The notes beneath the pieces were generated by a model that saw only the letters and a program-made list of their open reading frames with translations, searched no databases and was not told the DNA's origin. A DNA stretch of 64,000 nucleotides from Rhizopus arrhizus (taxonomy: Eukaryota; Mucoromycota; Mucoromycetes; Mucorales; Rhizopodaceae): NCBI GenBank assembly GCA_024220505.1, contig JAKZZE010000018.1:744001-808000 (forward strand). The letters are read 5' to 3'. Made by a program: the position numbers and the translations under genes. This document shows, in pieces, positions 11,988 through 24,640 of this stretch. How positions within the stretch are numbered: position 1 is the stretch's first letter; every line of letters starts with the position of its first letter.

Positions 11988-14535
11988 TCACTCAATTCCC
12001 AATGAAATACTAAGATCCTTTCCAAAAGACAATCTCGGTAAACGTGGAGGAGTGCCATTGTTTTGAGAGCTTGTGGATAGGGTTTCTGGGGGAGGAGGAA
12101 GAGGAGGAAGAGGAGGTAAAGGTAACGCTTCTTCATTTTCTTCATCATCACTGTCTTCAAGGTAAACTTTAGTTAATCTTCTATTTTTTGCTGATGATGT
12201 TGGTATAGGTGGCAATGATGCATTCATATACCAATGAATATGTGACGAGTTATGAGATTCTATGCTATTTTGACGCTTGATTGTGGTATAATAATCATTA
12301 TTGTAGTAGCCATTCATCATAAAAATTGAAGGTGTGTCAGAATCTGTAGTATGAGATAATGATCCACCTCTGGGAGGCATCACAGATGGACCCAGCTGAA
12401 ATGAATCCGCAGTAAGAGAAGAAATTGTAGATAATGCAATACGACGACGTATTGCGTAACTTGTACGTGGTGTAAGTAACGTAGAGGATGCGATAGTATT
12501 CATAGCAGGGGACATGGCGTTTTCGACAAACGTTTCTTCTACTTGAGAGCCTTGGAATTCTTGTTCTCTAAGGGGTATAGTAGCTGGCAATCCAGGAGCT
12601 GCACTAAAGACTGGAGAAGGTGGTCTTGATTGAAGCGTAAGATGACTTTTGTTAGTGGACAATGTAGCTGATGAACTAAGACTTGGGGCATTCATACTTG
12701 ATGCTTCTGAATGAATAGATTTTGTATCATCTTCCACCTGTTCTTTGCTTTTCTTTCTGTTAATATCTATTACCATGCTGTTGCTATCAGAAACAGTTTC
12801 ATTCAAGTCTTTTTCCATGATAGGGCTCGTAGTGATCTGTGGTGAATTAATAAAACTGTGATTTACTCTGTCAAGAGCAGGAAGAACATCTGAACCAGAA
12901 GATTCACAACTAGCGGATATTTCTACTGTTTCAAGCGGGTTTGGCAGTGGGGCACTGGGTGGAGGGTAAGCAGGAGTTTCTAATTTTCCATTAGCAAGAT
13001 CTACATTGATAGGAGATAGAGGTTTTCTGTATTGTCTCCTCATCGTGGGCGTCGTTGCTCTTGGTCTTTCTTCCTGTAGCCCCAAATTTTCTGGTGAGCG
13101 AGTTTCGTGAGAAACAGCAGCTGTACTAAGATCAAAAGCAGACGCAAATTTTTTGATGGAATTGCTTAGCCTTCCAGACCCATTGTTTAATGTGGGAGAT
13201 ACTGTTCTTTGCATTGAGGGATCTGGATGGTTGCCTTGACTAGTATGTGGTCTTTGATATTGTGGATCAAGAAACAACATTGATGTGGTTTTCATTGCTA
13301 GCATCTCATCATCATCGTCATCGCTATTAATAGGCATCATAGAGTTGTCTCTTAAAACACTTTCGAAATCTTTTTGAGTACTAATCTCAGCCGCATGCTG
13401 TGCAGATGCACGAGACTCTATCTTATACGGCAGATAGTCTGGGCGTGCTACTTCTTCAAATGCATATCGCATCATACTTTCGTTTGTTGAATCAGGCTCC
13501 TTTTGAGGGACTGAGGCAATAATGATGGGTATCTTGGCCTTGATTTCTTCATATTTTGAGCCAAACTGAAAAGTGACCTCAATTTGATGATAGATGGATA
13601 CTAGCGGAGATTCTATAGTGCAAGCTAAATAGGGATGAAGGCGGTGACGAACAAGACAGGGCCTTTTCCATGCTGATACATTTGAATCAGGATAATGAAT
13701 GAGTGCTGGTATAGTGCGTTTTCCATACTCTACATGGGAGTCTTTTAAATTGTTTGCTTCAGCTAATTTCCGTTCCAAATCAAAAACTAGAGAATCCATG
13801 TTGTACATGGAAAGATCTGTGTCAGATTTAGAGGGCGATTGGCGTCTTTGAATATAGAAATTTAGCATTTCTTATTTTTAAACTTGTTCAATGTTCTTAC
13901 TTGTAAAGTTCAATTTGAACCAGTTGCGTCCTAATACTTTGAACTGGCTTTTGATCGGCAAAACTAATGTATCTAATGGCCATTGGGATGTATGTTTGTT
14001 GTAAGCAAATGATTTGTGGTGCATCAATTTCATAGTGGAACTTCCCAGGAATGGTCCTCTGTGAAATCTTAGTTTCTATTATTGGTGTAAGCTCTTTGTA
14101 AGGTAGTAAATGGCGATGTATGACAATTGGGTATTCCGTAGTAATAATTTTTGTTAAACCAATAGCTATTGATAAAATTACTTTGTAATTGATGATGGCG
14201 CGTTTTGTTAATAAACTTCGAGGGTATATATTTGGTATGTCTATTTCCCAGGGTATAACATGGTCTCCTGCTGGTAAAGTGGTTTTTCCGAACAAGGAGA
14301 GCTTGAGCTTCGGTAAGAGAGGAACAGACATGGTGTGACTGGGTAAATTGACTTGACTAAAGCCTTTGAACTTGACTGACATATTTCTAATCTTTACTGG
14401 CTTGATTAACTTCAGTCGCACTTCGCCTTTTAAAATCCTTGTTGTATCGGTTGAGTTTTCTGATTTCGGTGGGCCTATAAAATCTACTTGGGCCTCTTTA
14501 GGCTCAATTTCTATAGACTTAAAGCCTTCTTTCAT
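11988..14535 (-). CDS. Alpha-arrestin (ARRDC/ART-type) adaptor
   Basis: Arrestin-fold adaptor, a class that usually links plasma-membrane cargo to ubiquitin ligases. Two exons (14535-13901, 13845-11988) joined over a 55-nt intron encode 830 residues. Residues about 15-160 form the arrestin N domain (LKGEVRLKLIKPVKIRNMSV, LPAGDHVIPWEIDIP). The arrestin C domain follows (HRHLLPYKELTPIIETKI, IPMAIRYISF) and continues across the intron to about residue 290. The remainder is serine-rich and disordered, with a proline repeat (LPPLPPLPPPPETL) near the end. I see no PPxY motif, so recruitment of a Rsp5/Nedd4 ligase, if any, is not obvious. A start at 14667 is possible, but the added residues are an unlikely hydrophobic stretch. 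Confidence 0.85.
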
Positions 14536-14810
14536 GTCAAAAAACTTGGATTTTATTAATTGAAAAATTGTGGCAATTTTTTTGAAAAAAGAAAAAAGGG
14601 GGGAGTATAAATAGAAGGGAAATAATGTTATACAAGAAAAAGAAAGAGAACGAGAGAGAAAAAACAAAAGTTAGAACGAAATTAAAAAGAAGTTTAAGTA
14701 AATATTTGTGTGTCACCTTGCGTTGGGATAAAAAAAAAAGAGCGAAGGTTGCACTTGGTAGAACATTAATTTTTTTAAATAGGTTTCTTTTTTTATATAA
14801 ATCTTAAGCA
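14536..14810. promoter_or_regulatory. Shared divergent promoter, arrestin and ALG12-glutaredoxin
   Basis: 275 bp between two divergent start codons, rich in purine runs on the plus strand. A TATA-like stretch (TTTATATAAAT) lies just before ATG 14811. No other regulatory site is claimed. Confidence 0.4.
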
Positions 14811-16657
14811 ATGAAGCTCGTGCTTGGGTGCCTGTTCGCTTTAATTGCTCTAGAAATATACTATGCCCCATTTACGAAAGTAGAAGAAAGTTTCAACTTA
14901 CAAGCAACCCACAACATTCTCAACCAAGTTAAACATTACGACCATCTTGAGTTCCCTGGTGTTGTGCCGCGAACTTTTGTGGGTGCAATGCTCTTAAGCG
15001 CTCTTTGTTGGCCATGGACAAAACTAATTCCTTCAATCACTTTGTTCGATCAGCAAATTCTTGTTCGTGCCACATTAGCCGCTATCATTGTTCTATCACT
15101 TGGGCAGTTCTCTCAAGGAATACGCGTTCTATTCAGTAAAAATACAGCAATCATCACCATCATGCTCATTGTCTGTCAATTCCATTTTATTTTTTGGTCT
15201 TCTCGAACTTTACCAAACACTTTAGCTTTACCCTTGGTTCACTTGGGACTGTCCCACTGGCTTAAAAGCATGGCACAAACCAGCGACCGTGCTTTTCATC
15301 TAAGACAAATGTCTCGATACCTTACCTTTGCTGGTATTGTGTTTAGGTTTGAGGTGGGGATCCTTTTGGTTATTTTGATATTCACAGAATGGATTTTTAG
15401 TCGATTTCATTTGATCAGTATAGTGAAGACAATAACGGCCACTGCATTACTTAGTTTAATCACCACTGTACCGCTTGATTCATACTTTTGGAATCAATTG
15501 CTTTGGCCAGAGGGTATGGTATTCTATTTCAATGCCATCTTAAATAAGAGCTCAGAGTGGGGAACGCTTCCATTTTACGCATACTTTACGAACTTTTTGC
15601 CACGATTGCTCCTTATTTCATATCCACTTATGATCGTTGCTTATGCCCGAGATGCTCGTGTTAGACGTGTACTCTGTCCTATGATCATTTACACTCTTGT
15701 GTTTTCTCTTGTTCCTCATAAGGAATGGAGATTTATTATTTATACTGTCCCTGTATTCACCGCAGCAGCCGCTACACAAGTAAATGCACTACTGATTTAT
15801 CAACGTCGATCTTCCGCCGGCCGTTTTGGTTTACTACTACTTACAGGTGGTATACTAGCCTCATTCTTTGCTTCACTCATCATGTTTCAAATTTCTTCTC
15901 TAAACTATCCTGGTGGACAAGCACTGAAATCATTGCACATGATTGATGAAAGCACACCCTTCGTTTCTGTGCATATAGATGCCGAAACAGCCATGACCGG
16001 TGCGTCGCTTTTTGGCCAAACAAACACAAATTGGAAATACTCTAAAAATGAAAAACATACCACAGAGGAAGATTTTATTGAAGCACGATATACTCATATT
16101 TTGACAGCAAATCCTGAAAAGTTTAATAGCTCCTTATTTGAAACAGCTCATGTAACTTACGGTATTGGTAGCATCCAATTGATATTGCCCAACAAGATTT
16201 ATCAAGATACAGGACCAAAGAAAGAAATTATCAATCTTTTCGGAATAGTACGTTTAGAGGTGGCATTGAGGCCCAAAATATACACACTTCGAGCAATTTA
16301 TTCGCAAAAGACTTGGGTCCAAGCTTTGCTACGCAAATACCCAGTTATACTTTTTAGTAAAACGTATTGGTAAGTGAGACATACATTTGCTCATGTGTGC
16401 ATCTGTTTATTAACCACACTATTAGTCCTTACTGTAAAAGGGCTAAGCAATTAATTGCCAGATATTCAAACAGCATAAAAATAATTGAAGTCGATTTAGA
16501 GGAAAACAGTCGGGATATCCAGTTGGCTTTGCATAGCATCTCTGGTCAATACACATTTCCTAACCTTTTCATTCATAGCCAAAGCTTTGGTGGGTTTGAT
16601 AACCTATCAGAGTTGGATCGACAAGGGAAGTTGTCCAAACTCTTTTTAGAACAATAA
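14811..16657 (+). CDS. ALG12: ALG12 mannosyltransferase fused to a dithiol glutaredoxin domain
   Basis: N-terminal 520 residues are a GT22 mannosyltransferase of the Alg12 type, which adds the alpha-1,6-mannose to the lipid-linked oligosaccharide in the ER lumen. Landmarks are YYAPFTKVEESFNLQATHNI, EFPGVVPRTFVGA and VPHKEWRFIIYTVP, with many membrane helices. The frame reaches LLRKYPVILFSKTY and then a donor at 16370. Joining 16369 to 16426 (56-nt GT-AG intron with a TTAAC branch) yields FSKTYCPYCKRAKQLI, the glutaredoxin active site. The rest of the fold follows: TFPNLFIHSQSFGGFDNLSE with the TVP-like and GG glutathione-binding elements. The spliced product is 596 residues. Without splicing the frame ends one codon into the intron as SKTYW-stop, giving ALG12 alone. 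The FSKTY segment belongs to the glutaredoxin fold and is encoded in the ALG12 exon, which argues for a true fusion. Confidence 0.85.
16370..16425 (+). other. Intron linking ALG12 to the glutaredoxin domain
   Basis: GTAAGT donor, TTAAC branch-like site and TTAG acceptor. The stop codon TAA overlaps the donor (TGG TAA), so splicing decides between ALG12 alone and the fusion protein. Phase 2; the spliced codon TG|T restores the first active-site cysteine. Confidence 0.8.
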
Positions 16658-19600
16658 AACTCAAGAACATGTGCACATATCATTTGTAATACTTCAACTT
16701 TTAACACTCATCGTTAAAAGCAAACGAAACCCCGTACTTTCCTTTTATGAATATATCATGTCTTGTTAAGCCCCTCAAAATACAAACAAATTTAAGTACA
16801 GGGAAACCATATAAAGAACTTGAGAAACAGTTACTGGGAAAAATTAATTCACCAGAAAATTGAGTTACTACAACATCTCGGCTTCGGCCGTTACAGAAAC
16901 CCTTCATATACAATCCAAACACAGATGTATTTCACAATACACTTAGCCTAATTAAGTGAATAAAAAAAATACCATACCTAGTTTTAAAGATACTTTCGTA
17001 GTTTAGTCTATATAAACCTATCAACTTTTCATACTACCACGAGTAACCAACTTTCGAATAAAATAATCTTAATACAACACACAGAGCTATTAAAAAGTGC
17101 ATATTAACCAAAAGATTAAAAAAATAACAAAAAGCTGGCTTGACTGACTTAAGAATAACATTCTTTTATTTTTGACCTCTAAACATCTTCATATCCACTT
17201 GATATTTGTAGTTTGTTTGAGATTATAATGTTTGAAAAAGTCTAGCATAAAAATACCAAATGACATCTAACCCTATTGTTCGTATATTAATTAAAAGCAA
17301 TATGTCGTGATTAAATCTTAAAATAGACTATATCTTGATGAAAAATCATTATGTAATAAAGGTACACTGGGAAAATGTTAAAATGTATGTGCATTCACAC
17401 GTCAAACGGATTTTCAAGCTGGTCTTTCTGGGTGGCCATAGCGGATATGAATGATATTGTTTTTTATTAATTAAATTAAGTTTATATCCAAATGTTTTGG
17501 CCAATCATTTTAGCTCATTACAATCTTGCTCTATAGTTTAAATTACAAATCAATAGTAATTTAAGTACAGATTCAGTAAGTAGATCAACTAACCCACTTT
17601 TCATATCTCCATATTTTAACTGTACTTTATAAGAATAAACTTTTAAAGACATATATAATAAGTATCAATAAAGCAAAATAGATCTAATAGCTAATGTTAA
17701 TTACTTGCTTATGCAGAATGAGAACAAAAAAAAAAAAATGGGAACATCATACGTCGGGTAAAATATTTCCAACTAATATAATAAAATAGAAATATGTAAC
17801 CAAGTCATCGCTGATAGAAGAACAAAAAGGGAGATTAAGAAAGTGTTGTATTCTTCAAATAAGAATCCCGCGCGTCATCTTCATACCAATAAACAAAAAA
17901 CAAAACAAAAAAAAAATACATTATCATGAAAAAGGGTTTGCGAGACAAGAGGGTTAGCTAGTATAGTTGTTATACATTTATTATGAATCAATCTCAGGGT
18001 CCAAGGATCTGACTTGGTATGCTAGATTAAAGAAGTTGATTTAAGGATTAGATATACCAAATATGTATCTGTGTCACACTTGTTTTTTACGCTAAAAATA
18101 TTAACGTAGTATTTACTTTGCAGAAGTCAACAATCATGAAAGCCCAAGATGACTGTTCTGTAGATTTTTATGTACATAGCACAGTGCGATTCTCTTGGAT
18201 GAATTTAATCTCAGTTTATTCTATAGTGAAATAAGGAAGTGCAGCCATGTCCGAACACAAAGCGAAATAATAAAGAAATCACCATAACTTGAATATGAAA
18301 GACTTCTATATGGAGCATGGCAATGAAAATTTAGCTAAAGTGAGCAATATATAAGAATATACTTTCCTAAAACAAATAGTTATCGGACTACTATGCCTTA
18401 TAGAAGTTAGGATTGGGAGGAACAAAATTTAAATTACTTAGTATGTCTAAAATAATTGGAATAATTTTTCAATTGGGAAAATAATGATAACAGTAATGAT
18501 AGCTTTACTCAAAGGTTGCTCTGCAATATTGACATAAGTTGATTAAGAAGAACAAGCTTTTCATGCTTAAATAAAGTTTTCAGCTACAAACAATCTTTGC
18601 AAAAGATTTAAAAAATCTCATCAAGCAGAGGTCAATAAGCTAAGAAAAACAGATTGAAATGACAAGAACTAAAAAAAAGGAAGAAAAATAATCGTTCAAC
18701 GACCCAATTTTGAGTCAGTTTTATAGTAAATTTATAGATATGTCAATATTGATGAAAGACGTAAAAAAGTGTATCTAGAAAATAGAAAGTATGTACAGGA
18801 CCATTTATTTGAGCTTTTTTTTTTTTGAGATACTAGACAAATAATAACTTGAATAGATATGAAGCTTCATTTTTTATTTCGTTTAAACAAATAGATAGCA
18901 AATAATATGTTTAGAAAAAGTGTGTCATATCTTTAATATTGTTTTATGGACTTTCGCCATAAAATTTACCACCACTTTCTCGACCAATTAATAAAATTTT
19001 TTCTTTTTTGTTTTAGAAGTTGGAGATTCTCATCTATTCAAAGAGTTTTCGAAAATACAGCATATTTGTAAAAACAAAGCAGCAAGTTAAATTTGAAAAA
19101 GATGTGAGTTTAAACAAGTTCACTAATTGAGATTGAACACATGCAATTTATTTTTGCGAACCGCAAGTTCGTACTGGGAGTACTGTACTAAATCAAAGTG
19201 TTGAACTTATTACAACGACGCCACGTCTTCTAAAAGTAGAAATCTTCTTAGCTAATTACAAAATAATAGAGATTTTTCTAATAGGAGTGTAATACAAGGT
19301 AGCTAAAGCGTGCGCATGGTATTCAAGCCTTGCCAAAATATTAATTTTCATCAGAAAAAACTAGTTCAAATTACCTATAGTCCTTGATAATAGATAACTT
19401 TACTCTTGAAAAAAATTGTGATTGTTATAGTAAGTATAAATCAAGATTCCAGACACTTCACTTAAACAGTATCATCCGGGATATTTTTGTATATATCGCA
19501 TGCATTTTTTTGACTATGTAATTGCATTAACTAAGAAAAAACTTTACTGTTTGCTGCAAAAATACCAATTAAGGCAAGCCATATGTCTTATAATGCAACT

Positions 19601-22600
19601 TAGTGTGAATTCTTTGAAGTATTTTATTTTTATACGTGCAGATTTTTCCATACTTGTTCATGTTTCTTAATTAAGATTCCTTAGGTTAAACAATTTATTA
19701 TTTGCAACAATAAAAATGATAAATATTGAGATTTCAGATTTTTTAATATATTGAGAACATTAAGCACCTTTTATAGAAAAACTTCTTAAATTAAATTTCA
19801 TATCCGCAAAAATGTGAAATGTTTGACACAAAGAAAAATGTAATTTTTAATACAATTAACTAAACAAATCATTCAACTTTATATATGAAATATACTAAAG
19901 AGAATACAACAGTTATGATGAAAATTTATAAGCTAGTAACTACGAACAACAGCGTACCACGAAAAAAGGACTCTTAGAATAGCCATTGTTAAAAAAACTT
20001 CCAATTACGTTCTAAGAAAACTCACTCTAATAATACTGAATCTCGATATCTTTAAATACTCATATTCTACAACAAATTTCTGCGAAAAAAATTCCATAAA
20101 TTAGTTTACATCTCGCTTTTTTAAGTTTTCTCAGCTGTCGAGTTTGTACTTTTTAGCAGATTTGAATGCTTACTATACTTAAATCCTTTTTGATTCTGTC
20201 AATTTGGAGAGAAATTTTCATATTTGTTAATGTATGTTTTACAGGCTTCTTTCATGTCCTAAGAGATTAAAATTATGCTTTCAAAATACACAATTGATTG
20301 ATAATAAAAGTCAAAAGATAAACAAGATTGGCCTTAGTGATAGACCTTTTTGTTGAAATAGGATTATATGAAACCCCTTGATAAATGTTCAGAAAGATAT
20401 TATTATTAGTGTATCTCCATATTAAAAATATCAGAAGCAATTCTGGAATCAAATCATTAGCTTTCCATCTGCAAATTGTATTCAATTTCACAATTATTTT
20501 TATTCGCCTTTTTTTAACACGCTCTTTCTTGATTATTGATTTGTTCAAAATTCTTTTGATGTAACTACATAGTTAACACTCAAAAAACCTCTAATCACCT
20601 TCTATGATTCCTCATTGGTTAAATTCACATTTCATTATAAATAATGCTCTTTTTCGTGAGTTTTTAGGTGCCAGGGTCAATATCATTGAAAATACACAAC
20701 ACTTGATGCAAATATCGCCAATGGAGAGAAATGATATTTCTTCATAGAAGAAAGTAAATCATTTGAGATATTAAGCTATAGAGGGCTTCTTTTCGAGACC
20801 CTTAGCTTGTATAATGCTGTACTGGTACTTGGGAAGAGAGTATGACAATTTCTTCGCATTGGGTAATTTTCGAAGTCTTTATCAGACGAAAAGTCATAGC
20901 AACATTTCTGTTAGTACTATTGCAGTTTGTAACGCTACCAAATAGGTATTCATACTTTAAGTTATGATCCTTCTGTCCTTTTCTTTTTTATAAGAACTAC
21001 CAAAAGCTTAATCAAGGAACTACTTGAATAAATTATCAGATTAAATAGCTATAAAAAGGCATTTAAAGGAAACTATATACATTATTATGCATGCATACAA
21101 GAAAACATTTGATTCGTTTGCTTGGCTCATTAAATAATATCACAATACAAGTACTGAAGCAAAAGAAAACATAGGAATAACATGCTAGCTTATATGAGGT
21201 ACCTTTATTAATTTCTACTAGAAATAATCTCAAAATAAGGCAAGTAACTTATAAAGTATAGACATGCAAGTCTCATTTGAGCTTTATATAAAAGTTAATT
21301 CTATAGTAATAATCGTAAAATACAAGATAGAATATATACATATTTAATCTAAAGCCAGAATTGAATAAACATTTTGTAATTAAAAAAATTTGGAATTGAA
21401 TATCTCTAATCCGATGAAGTACTAACAAGACAAATACCTTTGCAGTTAATATTGAATACATTGAAATTGATTTTATAACTGTTACTTGAGCTAACAAAAG
21501 ACTAATAAATCTTTAAATAAAGCATGAGGACCACACGTAATCAATCTACAACGTTATTTATTTTATTTGTAATGCCAGAATCACCCAAGAGGCTAATATA
21601 TAAATATTGAACACATAATAATAAGAAATGACTTTATATTCCTTTTTAAAAAAAGTTTCCCAAGCAGTTTCACAGCTGTTTGCTAAGTAATAAGATATCT
21701 TTGTAACTATCAAAATTTAAAACTATATAAAAACAGTGATAAGTTTTTTTTTATGATTAGAGCGACTAATAATTAAAGATACTGTATGATTCTTTTATAG
21801 TTATAAAAACTTGAAGCTATATCTAAATCCCATACTTTTACTCCGGGTTGTTGTATTATATTTTTAAATGTAAAAGTAGGTGTTAAATCTGCTTCTTTCA
21901 TTATGCTTTAAACTCTAGGATCAATCGCTGCAAGACACTAACCGTTTCTCTTTCTCAAGCAAAGAGCACATAGGATGGAAAGACATGCTTGTTGTGAATC
22001 ATATTTTTCAATTGCTTAATAAAAAAAAACCTATAGCTACCATCTACTAACGTTCCTCAATTGTAATCAGCACACAGCAAATAATAAGCTATTTACAAAG
22101 TATCAATGTGAAAGTTGAGAAACATGCTAATATCCTATCACAATAGGTCTATCCATATTGGGACCCAGAATGGTTACGAATGTATTTCTCTTTAGTCGAA
22201 TATAATATAGTATTCGAACAGCGCATCCTCGCCAGAGTTTCTTTCAACAAATATGTTCTGCTTTTGCAAATTTTCTTAAGTATAAAATTTTTCACCGGTG
22301 AATTTTCAAGACCATCATAGATCCTGCAATGAGAAAGGTATAAACAAACATGGGTCTAGCCATGCAAACTTCTGTTCTTTCAATTGCAATAGCTTATTCC
22401 AATTTTCCAATCGACACAAATGACTCTCTTCAGGAATTCTTTGTTACAGATCTTATGAGATGCTATCTTTGTGTGCTGATGTTCTCGCTATTACCAATTC
22501 TATTTTACTTTTTCAGAAGGTTATAACGCTGATATTAAAGCTCGAATGCTTCCAATCCACATTCTCCACCTTTGATTAACTAGATCATGAAATTAACTGG

Positions 22601-24640
22601 ATAGATCTGAATACTAGTCTAGATTTACTCTAGATGATCTTTATCATAAAAGCACCTATTCAAAGTTACTCTTGATAAAAGATGTATATATATTCAATCT
22701 TATCGATTGTAAGCCTAAACCCAAAGGTCCTTTACTGTCTGTGTAGCAATAGAGGAAGACTGAAGCATTCCTTATTCTTGTGCATATTGGCCAAGCATTT
22801 GAAGTGTGTTGTTCTTTTTGTCGACAGAAACTCATTCTACTATGATTTTAGAAGCTTTATATTCTCTTCTATCTATTAATGGCCTACACCTCTATCCAGT
22901 TCTCGTTTTACCCTACTTCTACTAGAAGGTACGTAATTCAAAAATCTTGATATGCTTCCTTTAGACAGCGCCTAGTCCATATGTTCTAGAGCTAGCAAAC
23001 CCTCGTAGGATAAGTTTCGGCACTCCTAATGCCTCATCCAATATGAATCATTCTGTGCAACTTTATCTTTTGAAACTTCCCTCATGTTCCTGCCTGCATA
23101 AAATCATGCCCAACTACAGCGCAGATAAAGTATGCATGTTGTGTATTGCAATCGAAACAGATGAGCGCCTCATTTGGTCCTGCCTAGTCAAACGGCTTCT
23201 ATAAGATATATTAGTGCATTGGTTCCTTGGTGGGCCTTTGCTATTATCTTTTGATCAAACATTTTGACCATCTCAAACAGCAGTCAAATACTATTGTATC
23301 GAAAACTTGGATCTTTTCAGTAATCATTTACAATGCTTTAAGTTTATAGAAACTACACTAGAAATATACTTTCGAGTATTCACCTTTTTGATCGAATGAA
23401 GCAGCAGCAAGAGCTACAAAATTACTTGGATGAGTCCCAAAAAAATCTACGTCATCTAAGAATGCATAAACCTGATAATCCAACACCTTATTAATTTATT
23501 GTTGTAATTTATTTCTTTAGTTAGGCCCATTTACACTGTGACAACAAACATGGAAAACTCATTTTTATCTTTATAGCACAATCCATGTGTTCTTGTATAT
23601 TGGAATAAACAATACTCATGACCTAAACCACCTATATCAAGAATAGGCGATAAAATAAGCAGGTAAAAATCAATAATTAATCATAAAAGCGTCATTACCA
23701 ATTTGTCTTAGAAAACTAAATTTAGCCCTTGCAGGCCAATTCATGTTTTTTTATTTTTTTCATTTTTTAGCTTGTATCGATATCATGTTTCTTTTCTGAT
23801 CCCAATTTATAAACAGACTCCTTCAACACTTGATCAAAGCTATAACTCAATAAAATGTTGAAAAAATATGATTTGTATACGGAAACATAATAGATTCTAT
23901 GTAATTTATGCTTTGGTTTAAATTTAAAACTCGAACAAAGACGCGGCAAGGAGCATATATCACTTGAGAATGTAAATGAAATTACATTTAATGCTTTCTT
24001 TTTAAATTGATATTATCTAAGAGACTTCAAATTCATTACTAAAAATAGTATAAACTGCAAAAGAATAGATGTTTAATATCTCTATGGAGCTGTAAGGATG
24101 AGCAAAGGTTTTGTAATTATCTCAGTAAATTTCTTTAATAAATGGGAGAAAAAAGAAAAAGGGTCAATAACATAAAAAAGGAAAATGTTATTTACCTTAT
24201 TAATTAAGGAAAGTGTAGTGATGCTATATGCCAAAAAATGGTGGATGCAAGATCGATAGCTATCTGAACAAAAAACAAAGCTTTTTTTATGTAAATGCAC
24301 TCCTATACATTGCTCTTTGCCACTTTTTTCTTTTCATTCATAGCATATCTCGTTATACAAAGCTTCACAATTTATTGATTCCCTGCGATGTTTACAGTTG
24401 TATTCATTTAAAAATTATGATGAAATGTCTTGTGCTTATCAATTGAGGAGCTATGAATTCACGGCAAAACGTATTTGTATTCTATCGGCAAAGCAATAAC
24501 ACCTTAATTTCTCCACAGTTTATTTGTTTATATAAAAAGAAAAAAAAAAAGAGGGGGGGTATAAATAAGACAAAATGTGTATGTGTTGATAAATAAGCAT
24601 GGAGAGTTTAAAATATGTGTGTGTGCTTAAGTAGTGTTCA
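16658..24640. other. 8-kb AT-rich gene desert
   Basis: No gene could be built on either strand, which is striking beside the dense flanks. Frames are short and interrupted and base composition is strongly AT. Between about 21.9 and 23.5 kb composition and open-frame length rise slightly. There, 22965-23204 is a retrotransposon relic (separate entry). Two other open stretches, 22147-22320 (begins VYPYWDPEWLRMYF after a possible acceptor) and 22351-22527, look like remnants of coding sequence that I cannot identify. The right part should contain the downstream region of the convergent heat-shock-factor gene. No tRNA or rRNA gene was found. Confidence 0.55.
22965..23204 (+). pseudogene. Relic of an L1-like LINE reverse transcriptase C-terminus
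   Basis: A 79-codon open frame contains KLPSCSCLHKIMPNY, then CMLC, seven residues, Arg in place of His, four residues and Cys (ending IWSC). This is the CX2C-X7-H-X4C zinc knuckle found at the end of L1-type ORF2 proteins. It aligns without gaps over about 40 residues to the same region of the intact LINE at 52.6-56.5 kb (KIPHKDCLYHLL ... CSIC ... FFFSC). No RT catalytic motif could be found upstream, so the copy is badly decayed and probably from a different subfamily. Confidence 0.6.

Noticed and set aside
13846..13900. Two separate genes in the arrestin region
   Set aside because: A 55-nt intron joins the arrestin N-part to the long second exon in phase; the ATG near 13868 lies inside that intron.
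17429..17444. Short similarity to the start of bacterial-type 5S rRNA (GGTGGCCATAGCGG)
   Set aside because: The match ends after about 15 bases and the following sequence does not continue or fold as 5S rRNA; treated as chance.
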